18,693 nucleotides of DNA from CAZOJJ01 sp964580105 (GCA_964580105.1 CAZOJJ010000054.1:1-18693); one strand, 5' to 3'; shown: positions 7,812-15,440, counted from the stretch's first letter. Notes: a model not told the origin generated them from the sequence alone. Program-made: numbers and translations.

Positions 7812-9248
7812 ATGAACCGATTTTCTACGACAAGGCGACTGCTCACCGCGCTCCTCCTCGTGGTGGGAGTGACGGCGGCTCAGGCCCAGACCAGCCAGAC
7901 GCACGACACGGGCACCGTCACGCTCCAGGTCTTCAACAACGGCATCCTCGGCTCCGGCGCCTCCTTCGCCGGCACGGGCTTCACCTACGAAGGCGAGAAC
8001 GGCCTCTTCGAAGGCCAGCTCCTCGTCGGTCTGAGCGCGACCCAGGTGTCCGGACAGGCCTACGCCACGGCGGCGGCCCACGAGTGGGCCGCACTATCGA
8101 GCGTGACCCCGTTCAGCTCGCCGTTCCCCGGCTACGACGAGGCGTACGAGACGACCTACGACGACAGCGCGGCCCCGAACCCGATCGGCATCACCGTGCG
8201 TCAGCACTCGTACTCGAGCTCCAACGCCTCGGACGACGACTACGTCCTCCTCGGGTTCACGATCACGAACACGTCCGGGCAGCCGCGGAACAACCTCTAC
8301 GTCGGGCTCTTCACCGACTGGGACGTCAGCACCTACGACCAGAACCTCGGCGGCTTCGACGCGGACAACAACCTGCTCTACGTCTGGGACAACAGCCTCC
8401 CCTCGTCCACCTACTTTGGCCTGGTCGCGCTGGCCGCCAATCCGGCCAACGTCTCGGGCTGGTACCACGATGTGGGTGACGGCGCCAACCCGACGGAGGC
8501 CCAACTCTACGCCGCCCTCACCACGCCCGGCACCATTCCGGACACGCCTGAAGATCGGCGCTCCGTCCTCGGCGTCGGCCCGGTCAACCTCGCGGCCGGG
8601 GCCACGGAGACCTTCTGGTTCGCGATGGTGGGCGGAGCCTCGCTGGCGGAGCTTCAGGACAACGCGGCGGCGGCCTTCTCCGCGCCGGTGCCGGTCGAAC
8701 TGGTCGCCTTCAATGCCATCCTCGACGGCCCGGCGGTGACCCTCGCCTGGGGCACGGCTTCCGAGACGAACAACGCCGGCTTCGAGGTCCAGATGAAGGC
8801 CGACGACACGTGGACCGTGCTCGGCTACGTCGAGGGCCACGGGACGACCACCGAGGCGCAGACGTACCGCTTCAACGTCGGCGAGCTGGCGCCGGGAACG
8901 TACGAGTTCCGCCTCAAGCAGATCGACTTCGACGGTCAGTTCGCCTACCACGGCACCCTCGAGGTCGCCGTCGAGACGCCGGGCCAGTTCGTGCTCATGC
9001 CGGCGTATCCGAACCCGTTCAACCCGGAGGCGACGGTTCGCTTCGCCGTGCGTGAGTCGAAGCCGGTCACGCTCTCGCTGCACGACGTGCTGGGTCGCCA
9101 GATCGCCACGCTCTACGAAGGCACGCCGGCGGCCAACGAGACGCTCTCCGTCCGCATCGACGGCGCCGGCCTCCCGAGCGGGCTCTACCTCATCCGGATG
9201 ACCGGGAACGGGATCGCGGCCACGCGCTCGGTCACGCTCCTGAAGTAA
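7812..9248 (+). CDS. Secreted protein of unknown function with C-terminal T9SS-type sorting domain
   Basis: The product is 478 residues. The ATG at 7812 is chosen because it starts a clean signal peptide (MNRFSTTRRLLTALLLVVGVTAAQA, cut near residue 25). Residues 26-290 form a beta-rich, Asp/Asn/Ser/Tyr-rich region with phrases such as DDDYVLLGFTITNTSG and NLYVGLFTDWDVSTYD, then GGFDADNNLLYVWD; similar text occurs in uncharacterised surface proteins of this lineage and I assign no function. Residues 292-391 (PVPVELVAFNAILDGPAVTLAW, ASETNNAGFEVQ) are the Ig/fibronectin-like module that often precedes the sorting domain. Residues 393-478 are the sorting domain (AYPNPFNPEATVRF, LHDVLGRQIATL, PSGLYLIRMTGNG). 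The clustered aspartates could bind calcium, which is inference. The gene stands alone between a degenerate IS remnant and a strong terminator. Confidence 0.88.
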   Translation: MNRFSTTRRLLTALLLVVGVTAAQAQTSQTHDTGTVTLQVFNNGILGSGASFAGTGFTYEGENGLFEGQLLVGLSATQVSGQAYATAAAHEWAALSSVTPFSSPFPGYDEAYETTYDDSAAPNPIGITVRQHSYSSSNASDDDYVLLGFTITNTSGQPRNNLYVGLFTDWDVSTYDQNLGGFDADNNLLYVWDNSLPSSTYFGLVALAANPANVSGWYHDVGDGANPTEAQLYAALTTPGTIPDTPEDRRSVLGVGPVNLAAGATETFWFAMVGGASLAELQDNAAAAFSAPVPVELVAFNAILDGPAVTLAWGTASETNNAGFEVQMKADDTWTVLGYVEGHGTTTEAQTYRFNVGELAPGTYEFRLKQIDFDGQFAYHGTLEVAVETPGQFVLMPAYPNPFNPEATVRFAVRESKPVTLSLHDVLGRQIATLYEGTPAANETLSVRIDGAGLPSGLYLIRMTGNGIAATRSVTLLK

Positions 9249-9324
9249 GCCTCCGCCCTTCGCTTCTCGGAGGCCTGCCCTCTGCCGGCCCGGCTTCACC
9301 TCGCGTGAGGCCGGGCCGTTCGTT
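9249..9324 (+). terminator. Rho-independent terminator of the sorting-domain gene
   Basis: Two hairpins follow the TAA stop. The first is GCCTCCG (9249-9255) with CGGAGGC (9268-9274). The second, stronger one pairs 9287-9299 with 9305-9317, 13 base pairs with one G-T wobble and a 5-base loop (CTCGC). It is followed by GTTCGTT (9318-9324) rather than a pure T run. Position right after the gene supports termination. Confidence 0.75.
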
Positions 9325-9483
9325 GCATGGTAAAGCTGAGCGTCGGTTCGCGGGGCCGCCTCCGGCCCCTTCTCTTCGGCGGCCGGCCCTTCTTCAGCAG
9401 CCCCATCGGCCCCACCCGGGGTTCCGACCTGCGACCGCTACTCCGGCCGGGTGCCGCGTTCAGGCGTTCGACCGAGCCGATAC
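9325..9483. other. Intergenic spacer between two convergent terminators
   Basis: I see no gene here. Short open frames exist on both strands but they have arginine/proline-rich, GC-driven composition and no recognisable domain or start signal. The stretch lies between the terminator of the plus-strand gene and the terminator of the minus-strand cupredoxin gene. Confidence 0.5.
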
Positions 9484-9529
9484 CGGGAAAACGCCACGCG
9501 GTACCGCCGGATGGGCGGCGCCGCGTGGC
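9484..9529 (-). terminator. Rho-independent terminator of the cupredoxin gene
   Basis: On the minus strand, 21 bases after the stop at 9550, a 16-bp hairpin forms between 9514-9529 and 9493-9508, with a 5-base loop, one wobble and one mismatch. It is followed by GTTTTCCC, a short T run. The geometry and strand fit an intrinsic terminator. Confidence 0.7.
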
Positions 9530-9549
9530 ACGTACGAAGCAGCGCCTCG

Positions 9550-10206
9550 CTATCGGACGTGAACCACCCTCCGCGTGAACTGGACCGTCTCGCCCTCGAT
9601 GCTGTAGACGTACACCCCGGCCGGTACGTCCCGAGGCGCCCATTCCAGCACGACGGGTGCGCCGGCCGTCACCCGCTCGTCGAGCAGGACGGCCACCTCG
9701 CGGCCGACGAGGTCGTAGACGACGACGCGAACGTGCTGGGCGTCGTCGGGCGTGAAGGAGAACCTCGTCGAGGAACGGAACGGGTTGGGGTAGGCCGCCT
9801 GAAACTCGAAGCTCGAAGGCTGCTCATCGTGCACATCCACCGTCGAATTGACGGTGATGGTCCCGAACATGCCCGCAGGCGTGGGAGGAGGGGCGCCATG
9901 GAGCTCGCAGTGATAGCCGTACTCGCCCACGGTGTGGAAGGTAAACGAGAACGTCCAGGGCCCAGAGGCGACCGGGCCGCTGAAGAAGCCTTCCGGATTG
10001 GACGGCCAGGCGTCGGTGGTTCCGTTCACGTTGTGGGGGATGGACCCGTTGTTCTGCCACTCGACCGTGTCACCCTGACGGATGGTGAGGTTGGCGGGGC
10101 TGAAGTCCATGGGATTGAGCACGACGACGTGCGTGGTCTGGGCATGAAGCGATGGGGCTCCGATGACCGGGGCCATCAGGAGTGCGGCGAGGAGAGAGCG
10201 TAGCAT
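9550..10206 (-). CDS. Secreted plastocyanin/azurin-like cupredoxin with C-terminal sorting domain
   Basis: The 218-residue product has a signal peptide (MLRSLLAALLMAPVIGAPSLHAQ, cut near residue 23). Residues 24-120 form a cupredoxin domain: VVVLNPMDFSPANLTIRQGDTVEW, IPHNV, EYGYHCELHG, AGMFGTITV. The type 1 copper ligands are all present: His58, Cys100, His103 and Met113. Residues 132-218 are a T9SS-type sorting domain (AYPNPFRSSTRFSF, VYDLVGREVAVLL, PAGVYVYSIEGE). The protein should carry electrons or copper at the cell surface or be shed; redox partners are not evident. The start at 10206 is preferred over an upstream frame because it begins the signal peptide, and its 20-nt leader is pyrimidine-rich. 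A terminator follows the gene, and four 11-bp repeats lie 74-117 bases upstream. msrB is the upstream neighbour on the same strand. Confidence 0.9.
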   Translation of the reverse strand: MLRSLLAALLMAPVIGAPSLHAQTTHVVVLNPMDFSPANLTIRQGDTVEWQNNGSIPHNVNGTTDAWPSNPEGFFSGPVASGPWTFSFTFHTVGEYGYHCELHGAPPPTPAGMFGTITVNSTVDVHDEQPSSFEFQAAYPNPFRSSTRFSFTPDDAQHVRVVVYDLVGREVAVLLDERVTAGAPVVLEWAPRDVPAGVYVYSIEGETVQFTRRVVHVR

Positions 10207-10279
10207 GGGGAGAGAGAACGGTGAGTGAGAATGGCCAGACAGCAAGTATCCCGCCACGCCCAAACCCCTGCTACACAGC

Positions 10280-10323
10280 ACCCTATGCGGACCCTATCCG
10301 GACCCTATCCGGACCCTATCCGG
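10280..10323 (-). repeat. Four tandem 11-bp repeats upstream of the cupredoxin gene
   Basis: ACCCTATGCGG (10280-10290) is followed by three identical ACCCTATCCGG units (10291-10301, 10302-10312, 10313-10323). The period is close to one turn of the helix, so the same face is repeated four times. They lie between the end of msrB and the start of the cupredoxin gene, in the place where a promoter for the latter would be. A phased protein-binding array or a simple slippage repeat are both possible. Confidence 0.85.
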
Positions 10324-10375
10324 GCATCGCGTGCGCGCCCGCCCGGCTCCCACGCGCATTTCGTGCGCACGCCGC

Positions 10376-10810
10376 CTACGCGCTCCTCTCTCCCTTCACC
10401 GCCGCCGGGTCCATGTCCCGGTCGAGGTCGAGCGCGGCGGAGTTGATGCAGTAACGGAGGCCGGTCTTGTCGCGCGGGCCGTCGGGAAAGACGTGGCCGA
10501 GGTGGCCGCCGCACCTGGCGCAGCTCACTTCAATCCGGCGCATCCCGTACGAGTGGTCCTCGTGGAGCTCGATGTTGCCCTGGTCCACGGCGTCGTAGAA
10601 CGACGGCCAGCCGGAGCCGGAGTCGTACTTCTCCTCGCTGGTGAAGAGCGGCGCCCCGCAGGCGGCGCAGCGGTAGACGCCTCGCCCCTTCTCGTCGTTG
10701 TAGACGCCGGTAAAGGCGGGCTCGGTGCCCTTCTCCCGGAGGATGCGGTACTGCTCGGGCGAGAGCGCCTCGCGCCACTCGGCGTCGGACTTCTGGATCT
10801 TCTCGGGCAT
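10376..10810 (-). CDS. msrB: Peptide-methionine (R)-S-oxide reductase MsrB
   Basis: MsrB reduces the R form of methionine sulfoxide in oxidised proteins, using thioredoxin-type electrons. The 144-residue product matches the single-domain family length. It has the structural zinc pairs CAAC (Cys48, Cys51) and CARC (Cys97, Cys100), the signature SGSGWPSFYD (64-73), GGHLGHVF (101-108), and catalytic Cys121 in LRYCINSAAL. The ATG at 10810 gives the usual MPEKIQKSDAEW start; a TTG 11 codons upstream adds nothing recognisable. No signal peptide is seen, so it should act in the cytosol. It is followed on the same strand, after 169 bases, by the secreted cupredoxin. The rpsA terminator upstream suggests that msrB has its own promoter, but none is obvious. 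Confidence 0.95.
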   Translation of the reverse strand: MPEKIQKSDAEWREALSPEQYRILREKGTEPAFTGVYNDEKGRGVYRCAACGAPLFTSEEKYDSGSGWPSFYDAVDQGNIELHEDHSYGMRRIEVSCARCGGHLGHVFPDGPRDKTGLRYCINSAALDLDRDMDPAAVKGERSA

Positions 10811-10920
10811 GGTCGTAGCAAGCAGATGGGGACGAGGAAGCAAGGAGAGGCTGCGCCTTCCCCCTCTACGCCGGAAGCACGTCGCCGTGCCCGGCTACGA
10901 GCGACCAACCGGATCCGCCG

Positions 10921-10962
10921 AACGAACGAGGGCGGCGGCCCCGCATGGAACCGCCGCCCTCG
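10921..10962 (-). terminator. Rho-independent terminator of rpsA
   Basis: On the minus strand, 21 bases after the rpsA stop, a perfect 12-bp stem forms between 10951-10962 and 10927-10938 (CGAGGGCGGCGG with its complement), with a 12-base loop. It is followed by TTCGTTCG. With the last stem base this gives GTTCGTT, the same tail as the terminator at 9318-9324. Confidence 0.75.
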
Positions 10963-10983
10963 ATGGGTACCGAGCCGAGAGAC

Positions 10984-13785
10984 CTACTTCTCGTCTTCGT
11001 CCTCGTCCGCCTCGGTCAGCTCTTCGACCGCCTCGTCGGCGGGCCGCTTGAGCTCGTCCTCGACCTCGGCGTCCTCGGGCTGCTCCACGTCCGGCCCCGT
11101 GTACTGGGGTTCGAGCGTGGCGTCGGTGCCGGGCGTCTCGTCCTCGACGGCGGCTTTGACCTGCCCGGCGAGGCCCTCCTCCTGGAGGTCGCCGCCCTTG
11201 AGCGCGGCCTGGCTCTGCTCGGCGGACGGGAGATCCCCGGCCTCCTCGCTGCGCTGGCTCTGCTCGTCGGGCGGATTCTGGCCCGAGCGCGTGTCCCCGG
11301 ACGGGTCGGCTTCCTCGTCGAGGTCGGTGCCTACGGAGCCCCGATTGCCCGCGCCGACGACGCCTTCGAGGTCGGTCGAGGCGCCTCCCGTGGTGACGGG
11401 CGGGGCCGTCTCCTCGGGCTGCTCGGCCTCGACGGCCTTCGACGGCACCTCGCTCGGGGCCTCCCCGGCAGCGGCGCTTTCGTTCGCCTCCATCTGCTCC
11501 TTGAGGGCCGCCAGGCCCGAGAGCTCGCCCAGCGTGGCCGGGCCGGTGGAGGCGCGCGTGTAGCTCTCGACGGCGCGGCGCTCTTCCTGGCGCTGGCGCG
11601 TCTTCTCCATGCGCTCGGCGTGGCGCTCGGCGCGCAGGGCGGCGTCGCGCTTGGCCGTCTCGGAGAGGACGATCTCACGCTCCTCTCGGTCGAGACGGAG
11701 CACGACGAGCTCCAGCTCGTCGCCCACCTGGTAGGCGTCCATCGGGCGGCCCGGACGGCCGAGGTGGCTGGCCGGCACGAAGCCCTCCGCCTCCAGCGGA
11801 AGCTCGACGACGAGGCCGCCCTCGTTGATGTCGGTCACCTTCCCGGTCGTGTCCGAGCCCTCGGCGTAGACGTTCTCGTAGTTCGCCCACGGGTCGGTCG
11901 AGACCTGCTTGTGGCCGAGCGAGATGCGCCGCTGCGCCACGTCGATGTCGAGCACGATGACGTCGAGGTCCTGCCCCTTGCGGACGACCTCGGAGGGGTG
12001 CTTGACCCGCTTCGTCCACGAGAGGTCCGAGACGTGGACCAGCCCGTCGATGCCGGGCTCGATCTCGACGAAGGCGCCGAAGGTGGTCAGGTTGCGGACC
12101 TTGCCCGTGGTGATGGTGCCGACCGGGAACCGGGCGAGGATGCCCTCCCACGGGTCCGGCTCGAGCTGCTTCATCCCGAGCGAGATCTTCTTCTCCTCCT
12201 CGTCGATCTTGAGGATGCGCACCTCCACCATCTGCCCGAGCTGCACCTTCTGGGTCGGGTGCTTGACGTGCTCGGTCCAGCTCATCTCGGAGATGTGGAC
12301 GAGGCCCTCGATGCCCTTCTCGAGCTCGACGAAGGCGCCGTAGTCGGTGATGGAGACGACGCGGCCCTCGACGGTCTGGCCCTCGGCGTAGCGCTCGGTG
12401 ATGCCCTCCCACGGGTGCGGGAGCAGCTGCTTGTAACCGAGCGAGATCCGCTGGCGCTCCTTGTCGTAGTCGAGCACGACCACGTTCATCTTCTGGTCGA
12501 GCTCCACGACCTCGGACGGGTGGCCGACACGGCCCCACGAGAGGTCGGTGATGTGGAGGAGGCCGTCGACGCCGCCGAGGTCGATGAAGACGCCGAAGTT
12601 GACGATGTTCTTGACCTGCCCTTCGAGCACCTGGCCCACCTCGAGCGTGTCGAGGATCTGCTGCCGCTGCTCCATGAGGTCCTTCTCGATGAGGGCCTTG
12701 TGGGAGACGACGACGTTGCCGTTGGCCGGGTTGGTCTTGACGACCTTGAACTCCATCGTCTTGTCGAGGTACGCGTCGAAGTCGCGCACGGGGCGGACGT
12801 CGATCTGCGAGCCCGGGAGGAAGGCCTCGGCGCCGAGAAGGTTGACGATCATGCCGCCCTTGATGCGGCGGACGATGGTGCCCTCCAGGATGCCGCCGGT
12901 CTCGAAGGCTTCCTCGATCTTGCGCCAGCGGAGGAAGTCGTCCGCCTTCGCCTTGGAGAGCATGAGCTGGCCGCGGCGGTCCTCCAGGCGCTCGAGGTAG
13001 ACCTCGACCTCGTCGCCGACGGCGAGCTCGCGGTCGAACTCGTTCTTCGAGACGACGCCGTCGCTCTTGAAGCCGATGTCGACGACGACCTCTTTCTCGG
13101 TCATCGAGACGACGCGGCCGGTGACGATGTCGTTCTCGGTGACCTCCGTCATGGAGGACTCGTAGAGGGCGAGGAGCTCGTCGTCGGTGGCGGGGCTGCC
13201 GCCTTCCTCCTGGGCCATCTCGCGCTCGATGCGGTCGAGCTCGTCGAGAGTGACGGTGCGGCCGAGCACCTCGCCGGTGTAGCCGAGGCGGCCCGTCGGG
13301 CGCAGCGCGTCGGCGTTCTCGACGGAGGTGAGGCGGGAGTGGCCGTCGCCGCCGACGCGCTCGCGCACGGCCTCGACGGCCTCGCTGACGGCCTCGCGGA
13401 CATTCTCTACGATGTCGGCGGCGGCCTCCGTAGCGGCCTCGGCGAGGTCTTCGGCAGCGTGCTTGACGTGGTCCAGGACGGACTCGTCGTCTTCGTCGCC
13501 GGTCTCAGTTGCCTCAGCCTGGTCCGCCTCGGGCGTCTCGTCGGCTTCGGCGACGGGCTCGGGGGCCGCGTCCTCGGTGACCGCGTCCTCGGCGGCGGGC
13601 TCCTCGGTCTCGGCGGCGGGCTCGGCCTCGGCCGTGGGCTCGGCGGCGGCGTCCTCGGTCGCGTCCGCGGGCGCCTCAGCGGCGGCCTCAGCGGCGGCCT
13701 CGTCGGTCGTCTCGACCTCGGGGGTCTCGGGGGCCTCCTGCTCGGGGGCGTCGAGTTCGGTGTTGGGCTTGGTGTCTTCGGACAT
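10984..13785 (-). CDS. rpsA: 30S ribosomal protein S1 with long acidic N- and C-terminal extensions
   Basis: S1 holds mRNA on the 30S subunit and promotes initiation. The 933-residue product has six S1/OB-fold repeats: about 217-280, 297-365, 384-452, 469-539, 556-626 and 643-710. Repeats 3-5 carry the strong core motifs (NFGVFIDLGGVDGLLHITDLSW, YGAFVELEKGIEGLVHISEMSW, FGAFVEIEPGIDGLVHVSDLSW). The E. coli protein has 557 residues. The extra length here is an acidic Ala/Glu/Pro-rich N-terminus (about 1-150), including an amphipathic stretch DHVKHAAEDLAEAATEAAADIVENV, and an acidic C-terminus (about 745-933) ending EELTEADEDEDEK. The ATG at 13785 is chosen because the frame upstream reads through cmk in a wrong frame. 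It lies 137 bases after cmk, the classic cmk-rpsA order, and is followed by a strong terminator. Its leader is pyrimidine-rich with no Shine-Dalgarno. Confidence 0.95.
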   Translation of the reverse strand: MSEDTKPNTELDAPEQEAPETPEVETTDEAAAEAAAEAPADATEDAAAEPTAEAEPAAETEEPAAEDAVTEDAAPEPVAEADETPEADQAEATETGDEDDESVLDHVKHAAEDLAEAATEAAADIVENVREAVSEAVEAVRERVGGDGHSRLTSVENADALRPTGRLGYTGEVLGRTVTLDELDRIEREMAQEEGGSPATDDELLALYESSMTEVTENDIVTGRVVSMTEKEVVVDIGFKSDGVVSKNEFDRELAVGDEVEVYLERLEDRRGQLMLSKAKADDFLRWRKIEEAFETGGILEGTIVRRIKGGMIVNLLGAEAFLPGSQIDVRPVRDFDAYLDKTMEFKVVKTNPANGNVVVSHKALIEKDLMEQRQQILDTLEVGQVLEGQVKNIVNFGVFIDLGGVDGLLHITDLSWGRVGHPSEVVELDQKMNVVVLDYDKERQRISLGYKQLLPHPWEGITERYAEGQTVEGRVVSITDYGAFVELEKGIEGLVHISEMSWTEHVKHPTQKVQLGQMVEVRILKIDEEEKKISLGMKQLEPDPWEGILARFPVGTITTGKVRNLTTFGAFVEIEPGIDGLVHVSDLSWTKRVKHPSEVVRKGQDLDVIVLDIDVAQRRISLGHKQVSTDPWANYENVYAEGSDTTGKVTDINEGGLVVELPLEAEGFVPASHLGRPGRPMDAYQVGDELELVVLRLDREEREIVLSETAKRDAALRAERHAERMEKTRQRQEERRAVESYTRASTGPATLGELSGLAALKEQMEANESAAAGEAPSEVPSKAVEAEQPEETAPPVTTGGASTDLEGVVGAGNRGSVGTDLDEEADPSGDTRSGQNPPDEQSQRSEEAGDLPSAEQSQAALKGGDLQEEGLAGQVKAAVEDETPGTDATLEPQYTGPDVEQPEDAEVEDELKRPADEAVEELTEADEDEDEK

Positions 13786-13922
13786 AGGAAGGAGAGGGCG
13801 GGCCGCAGGCCGGGAGGGCCGAGAGGCAGCGGCGAACGCCAGGGGGCTGGGTTGGTGAAACGTCCCCGCCGGACGCCCTCTCAACTGCGTCCGAACGGGC
13901 CGGCTGAACGGGAAAGAACGGG
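13786..13922 (-). promoter_or_regulatory. cmk-rpsA intergenic leader
   Basis: The 137 bases before rpsA hold three copies of GAACGGG (plus-strand 13893-13899, 13906-13912, 13916-13922; CCCGTTC in the mRNA sense) directly after the cmk stop. They also hold a 6-bp hairpin (GGACGC 13871-13876 with GCGTCC 13887-13892), and a pyrimidine-rich tract touches the start codon. In Enterobacteria the rpsA leader is structured and mediates autogenous control by S1; whether that applies here is inference. Confidence 0.35.
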
Positions 13923-14651
13923 CTAGGCCGCGTTGCGGTCCGAGGGCTCCGTGGAGTTCTCGGGAGGAACGGCCCCGCCGCGTCGGCGGATGACGTCGAG
14001 CACGGCCTCCACCTGCTCCTCGACCGACCGCGCCGTAGTGTCCAGGAGGACGGCGTCGTCGGCCGGTCGGAGCGGGGCGAGGGCCCGCCCGGCGTCGCGT
14101 CGGTCGCGCTCGGCCAGTTCCTCCGAGACGGCGCCGAGGTCGGGGGCGTCGGCCCCGAGCCTCTCGGCCAACTCGGCGTGGCGGCGTCGCGCGCGCGCGG
14201 CGAGGTCGGCTTGCATGAAAATCTTGACGTCGGCGTCGGGGAAGACCACCGTGCCGATGTCGCGCCCTTCGAGCACCACCCCACCGCCGGCCTCGGCCTC
14301 GCGCCGGGCGATCCGGCGCTGGGCGTCGACCAGCTTCGCGCGAACGGGGCCGAGGACGGCGACGCGGCTGGCGGCCTGGCCGGCCTCGGGCGTCCGGATC
14401 CGGCCCGTCACGTCGGCCCCGTTGAGGGTGACGCGGAGGCCGTCCGGCACCGGCGCCAGGTCCACGGTCGTGTGCGGCAGGAGGGCGGCGGCGGCCTCGT
14501 CGGTGGCGGGCAGCTCGGCGTCGAGGAAGGCGAGGCCGACGGCGCGGTACATCGCCCCCGTGTCGAGGTAGAGCCAGCCCATCCGCTCGGCGACGCGGCG
14601 CGCCGTGGTGCTCTTGCCGGACCCGGCCGGGCCGTCGATGGCTACGATCAC
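13923..14651 (-). CDS. cmk: Cytidylate kinase
   Basis: Cmk phosphorylates CMP and dCMP to the diphosphates using ATP in the cytosol. The product is 242 residues if translation starts at the GTG at 14651, giving V(M)IVAIDGPAGSGKST with P-loop Lys13. Other family motifs are YLDTGAMYRA (29-38), LNGADVTGRIRTPEA (76-90), RVAVLGPVRAKLVDAQR (96-112) with LEGRDIGTVVFPDADVKIF (128-146), and the lid RARRRHAELAERLG (153-166). The open frame extends upstream to 14807, but that part has no family similarity and would run close to the divergent gene, so the GTG is preferred. The C-terminal tail after residue 225 is variable. The gene is followed by rpsA, as in many bacteria. It diverges from the DJ-1 gene across 179 bases. 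Confidence 0.93.
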   Translation of the reverse strand: MIVAIDGPAGSGKSTTARRVAERMGWLYLDTGAMYRAVGLAFLDAELPATDEAAAALLPHTTVDLAPVPDGLRVTLNGADVTGRIRTPEAGQAASRVAVLGPVRAKLVDAQRRIARREAEAGGGVVLEGRDIGTVVFPDADVKIFMQADLAARARRRHAELAERLGADAPDLGAVSEELAERDRRDAGRALAPLRPADDAVLLDTTARSVEEQVEAVLDVIRRRGGAVPPENSTEPSDRNAA

Positions 14652-14830
14652 GCGGAGGTGCTGCTTGGAGAGCCGGTAATGGTAGCGACAAACGGCCCCG
14701 AAACCAAGAATTAGCGCGGTGAAGAGTCCGGGTAGCGCCTCGGGAATCGCCCCATTCCGATGCGGGTCCCGAAACACCCCGGCACCTCGGCCCCTTCTAC
14801 GCCTCAACCGTCCACCGACCCCCTCTCCCC

Positions 14831-15388
14831 ATGGCTACCCCCGAACTCCGCGGCCTCACCGTCGCCATCCTCGCCACGACCGGCTTCGAGCAGGTCGAGT
14901 TCACCGAGCCGCGCAAGGCGCTCGACGACGCCGGCGCCACCACCCGCTTCGTCGCACCGACGGCCGAGCGCGTCCGCGCCTGGGACCGCACCGACTGGGG
15001 GGGCTCGTTCACGCCGGACTTTGCGCTCGACGCCGCCGACCCCGCCCGGTTCGACGCGCTCCTCCTCCCCGGCGGCGTCATGAGCCCCGACAAGCTCCGC
15101 ATGAACGAGCGCGCCGTCGCCTTCGTCCGCCACTTCGCCGAGGCCGGCAAGCCCATCGCCGCCATCTGCCACGGGCCGTGGACGCTCATCGAGGCCGGCG
15201 CCGTGCGCGGCCGGCGGATGACCTCCTACCCCTCGCTCCGGACCGACCTGAAGAACGCCGGGGCCGACTGGGTGGACGAGGCGGTCGTCGAGGACGGCGG
15301 CCTCGTGACGAGCCGGAAGCCGGACGACCTGCCGGCCTTCAACCGGACGATGGTGGAGGTCTTCGCCCGCGCGGGCGTCGCCGCCTGA
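14831..15388 (+). CDS. DJ-1/PfpI-family protein (type 1 glutamine amidotransferase-like)
   Basis: The 185-residue single-domain product has the flavodoxin-like fold of PfpI/YhbO proteins: VAILATTGFEQVEFTEP (11-27) with acidic Glu20, FDALLLPGGVMSPDKLR (74-90), and the nucleophile elbow AAICHGPWTLIEAG (110-123) with Cys113 and His114. Members have been described as intracellular peptidases, chaperones or enzymes acting on glyoxal-modified proteins; which of these applies cannot be told. No signal peptide is seen. The length equals the usual 170-190. The ATG at 14831 follows a strongly pyrimidine-rich leader. The gene is alone on its strand, between cmk (divergent) and the LEA-type lipoprotein (convergent). 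Confidence 0.93.
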   Translation: MATPELRGLTVAILATTGFEQVEFTEPRKALDDAGATTRFVAPTAERVRAWDRTDWGGSFTPDFALDAADPARFDALLLPGGVMSPDKLRMNERAVAFVRHFAEAGKPIAAICHGPWTLIEAGAVRGRRMTSYPSLRTDLKNAGADWVDEAVVEDGGLVTSRKPDDLPAFNRTMVEVFARAGVAA

Positions 15389-15440
15389 GACGGCCTCGCT
15401 GGAATGGTCGTGCTTTAGGCTTCCCTCCGGCCCCGTCGTC

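Noticed and set aside
9296..9643. Small open frames on both strands between the two terminators
   Set aside because: Composition is arginine/proline-rich and GC-driven, they overlap terminators and the cupredoxin gene end, and no motif is seen.
10280..10323. Possible CRISPR array
   Set aside because: Units are 11 bp with no spacers; it is a simple tandem repeat.
10945..13926. Long open frame (993 codons) on the plus strand opposite rpsA
   Set aside because: It is the complement of a certain gene. Its Val/Leu/Asp/Gly/Arg-rich, low-complexity composition is what a GC-rich codon pattern gives when read backwards, and it has no family motif.
14652..14807. Upstream in-frame start for cmk at 14807
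   Set aside because: The extra residues have no cytidylate kinase similarity, and family proteins begin a few residues before the P-loop, which fits the GTG at 14651.
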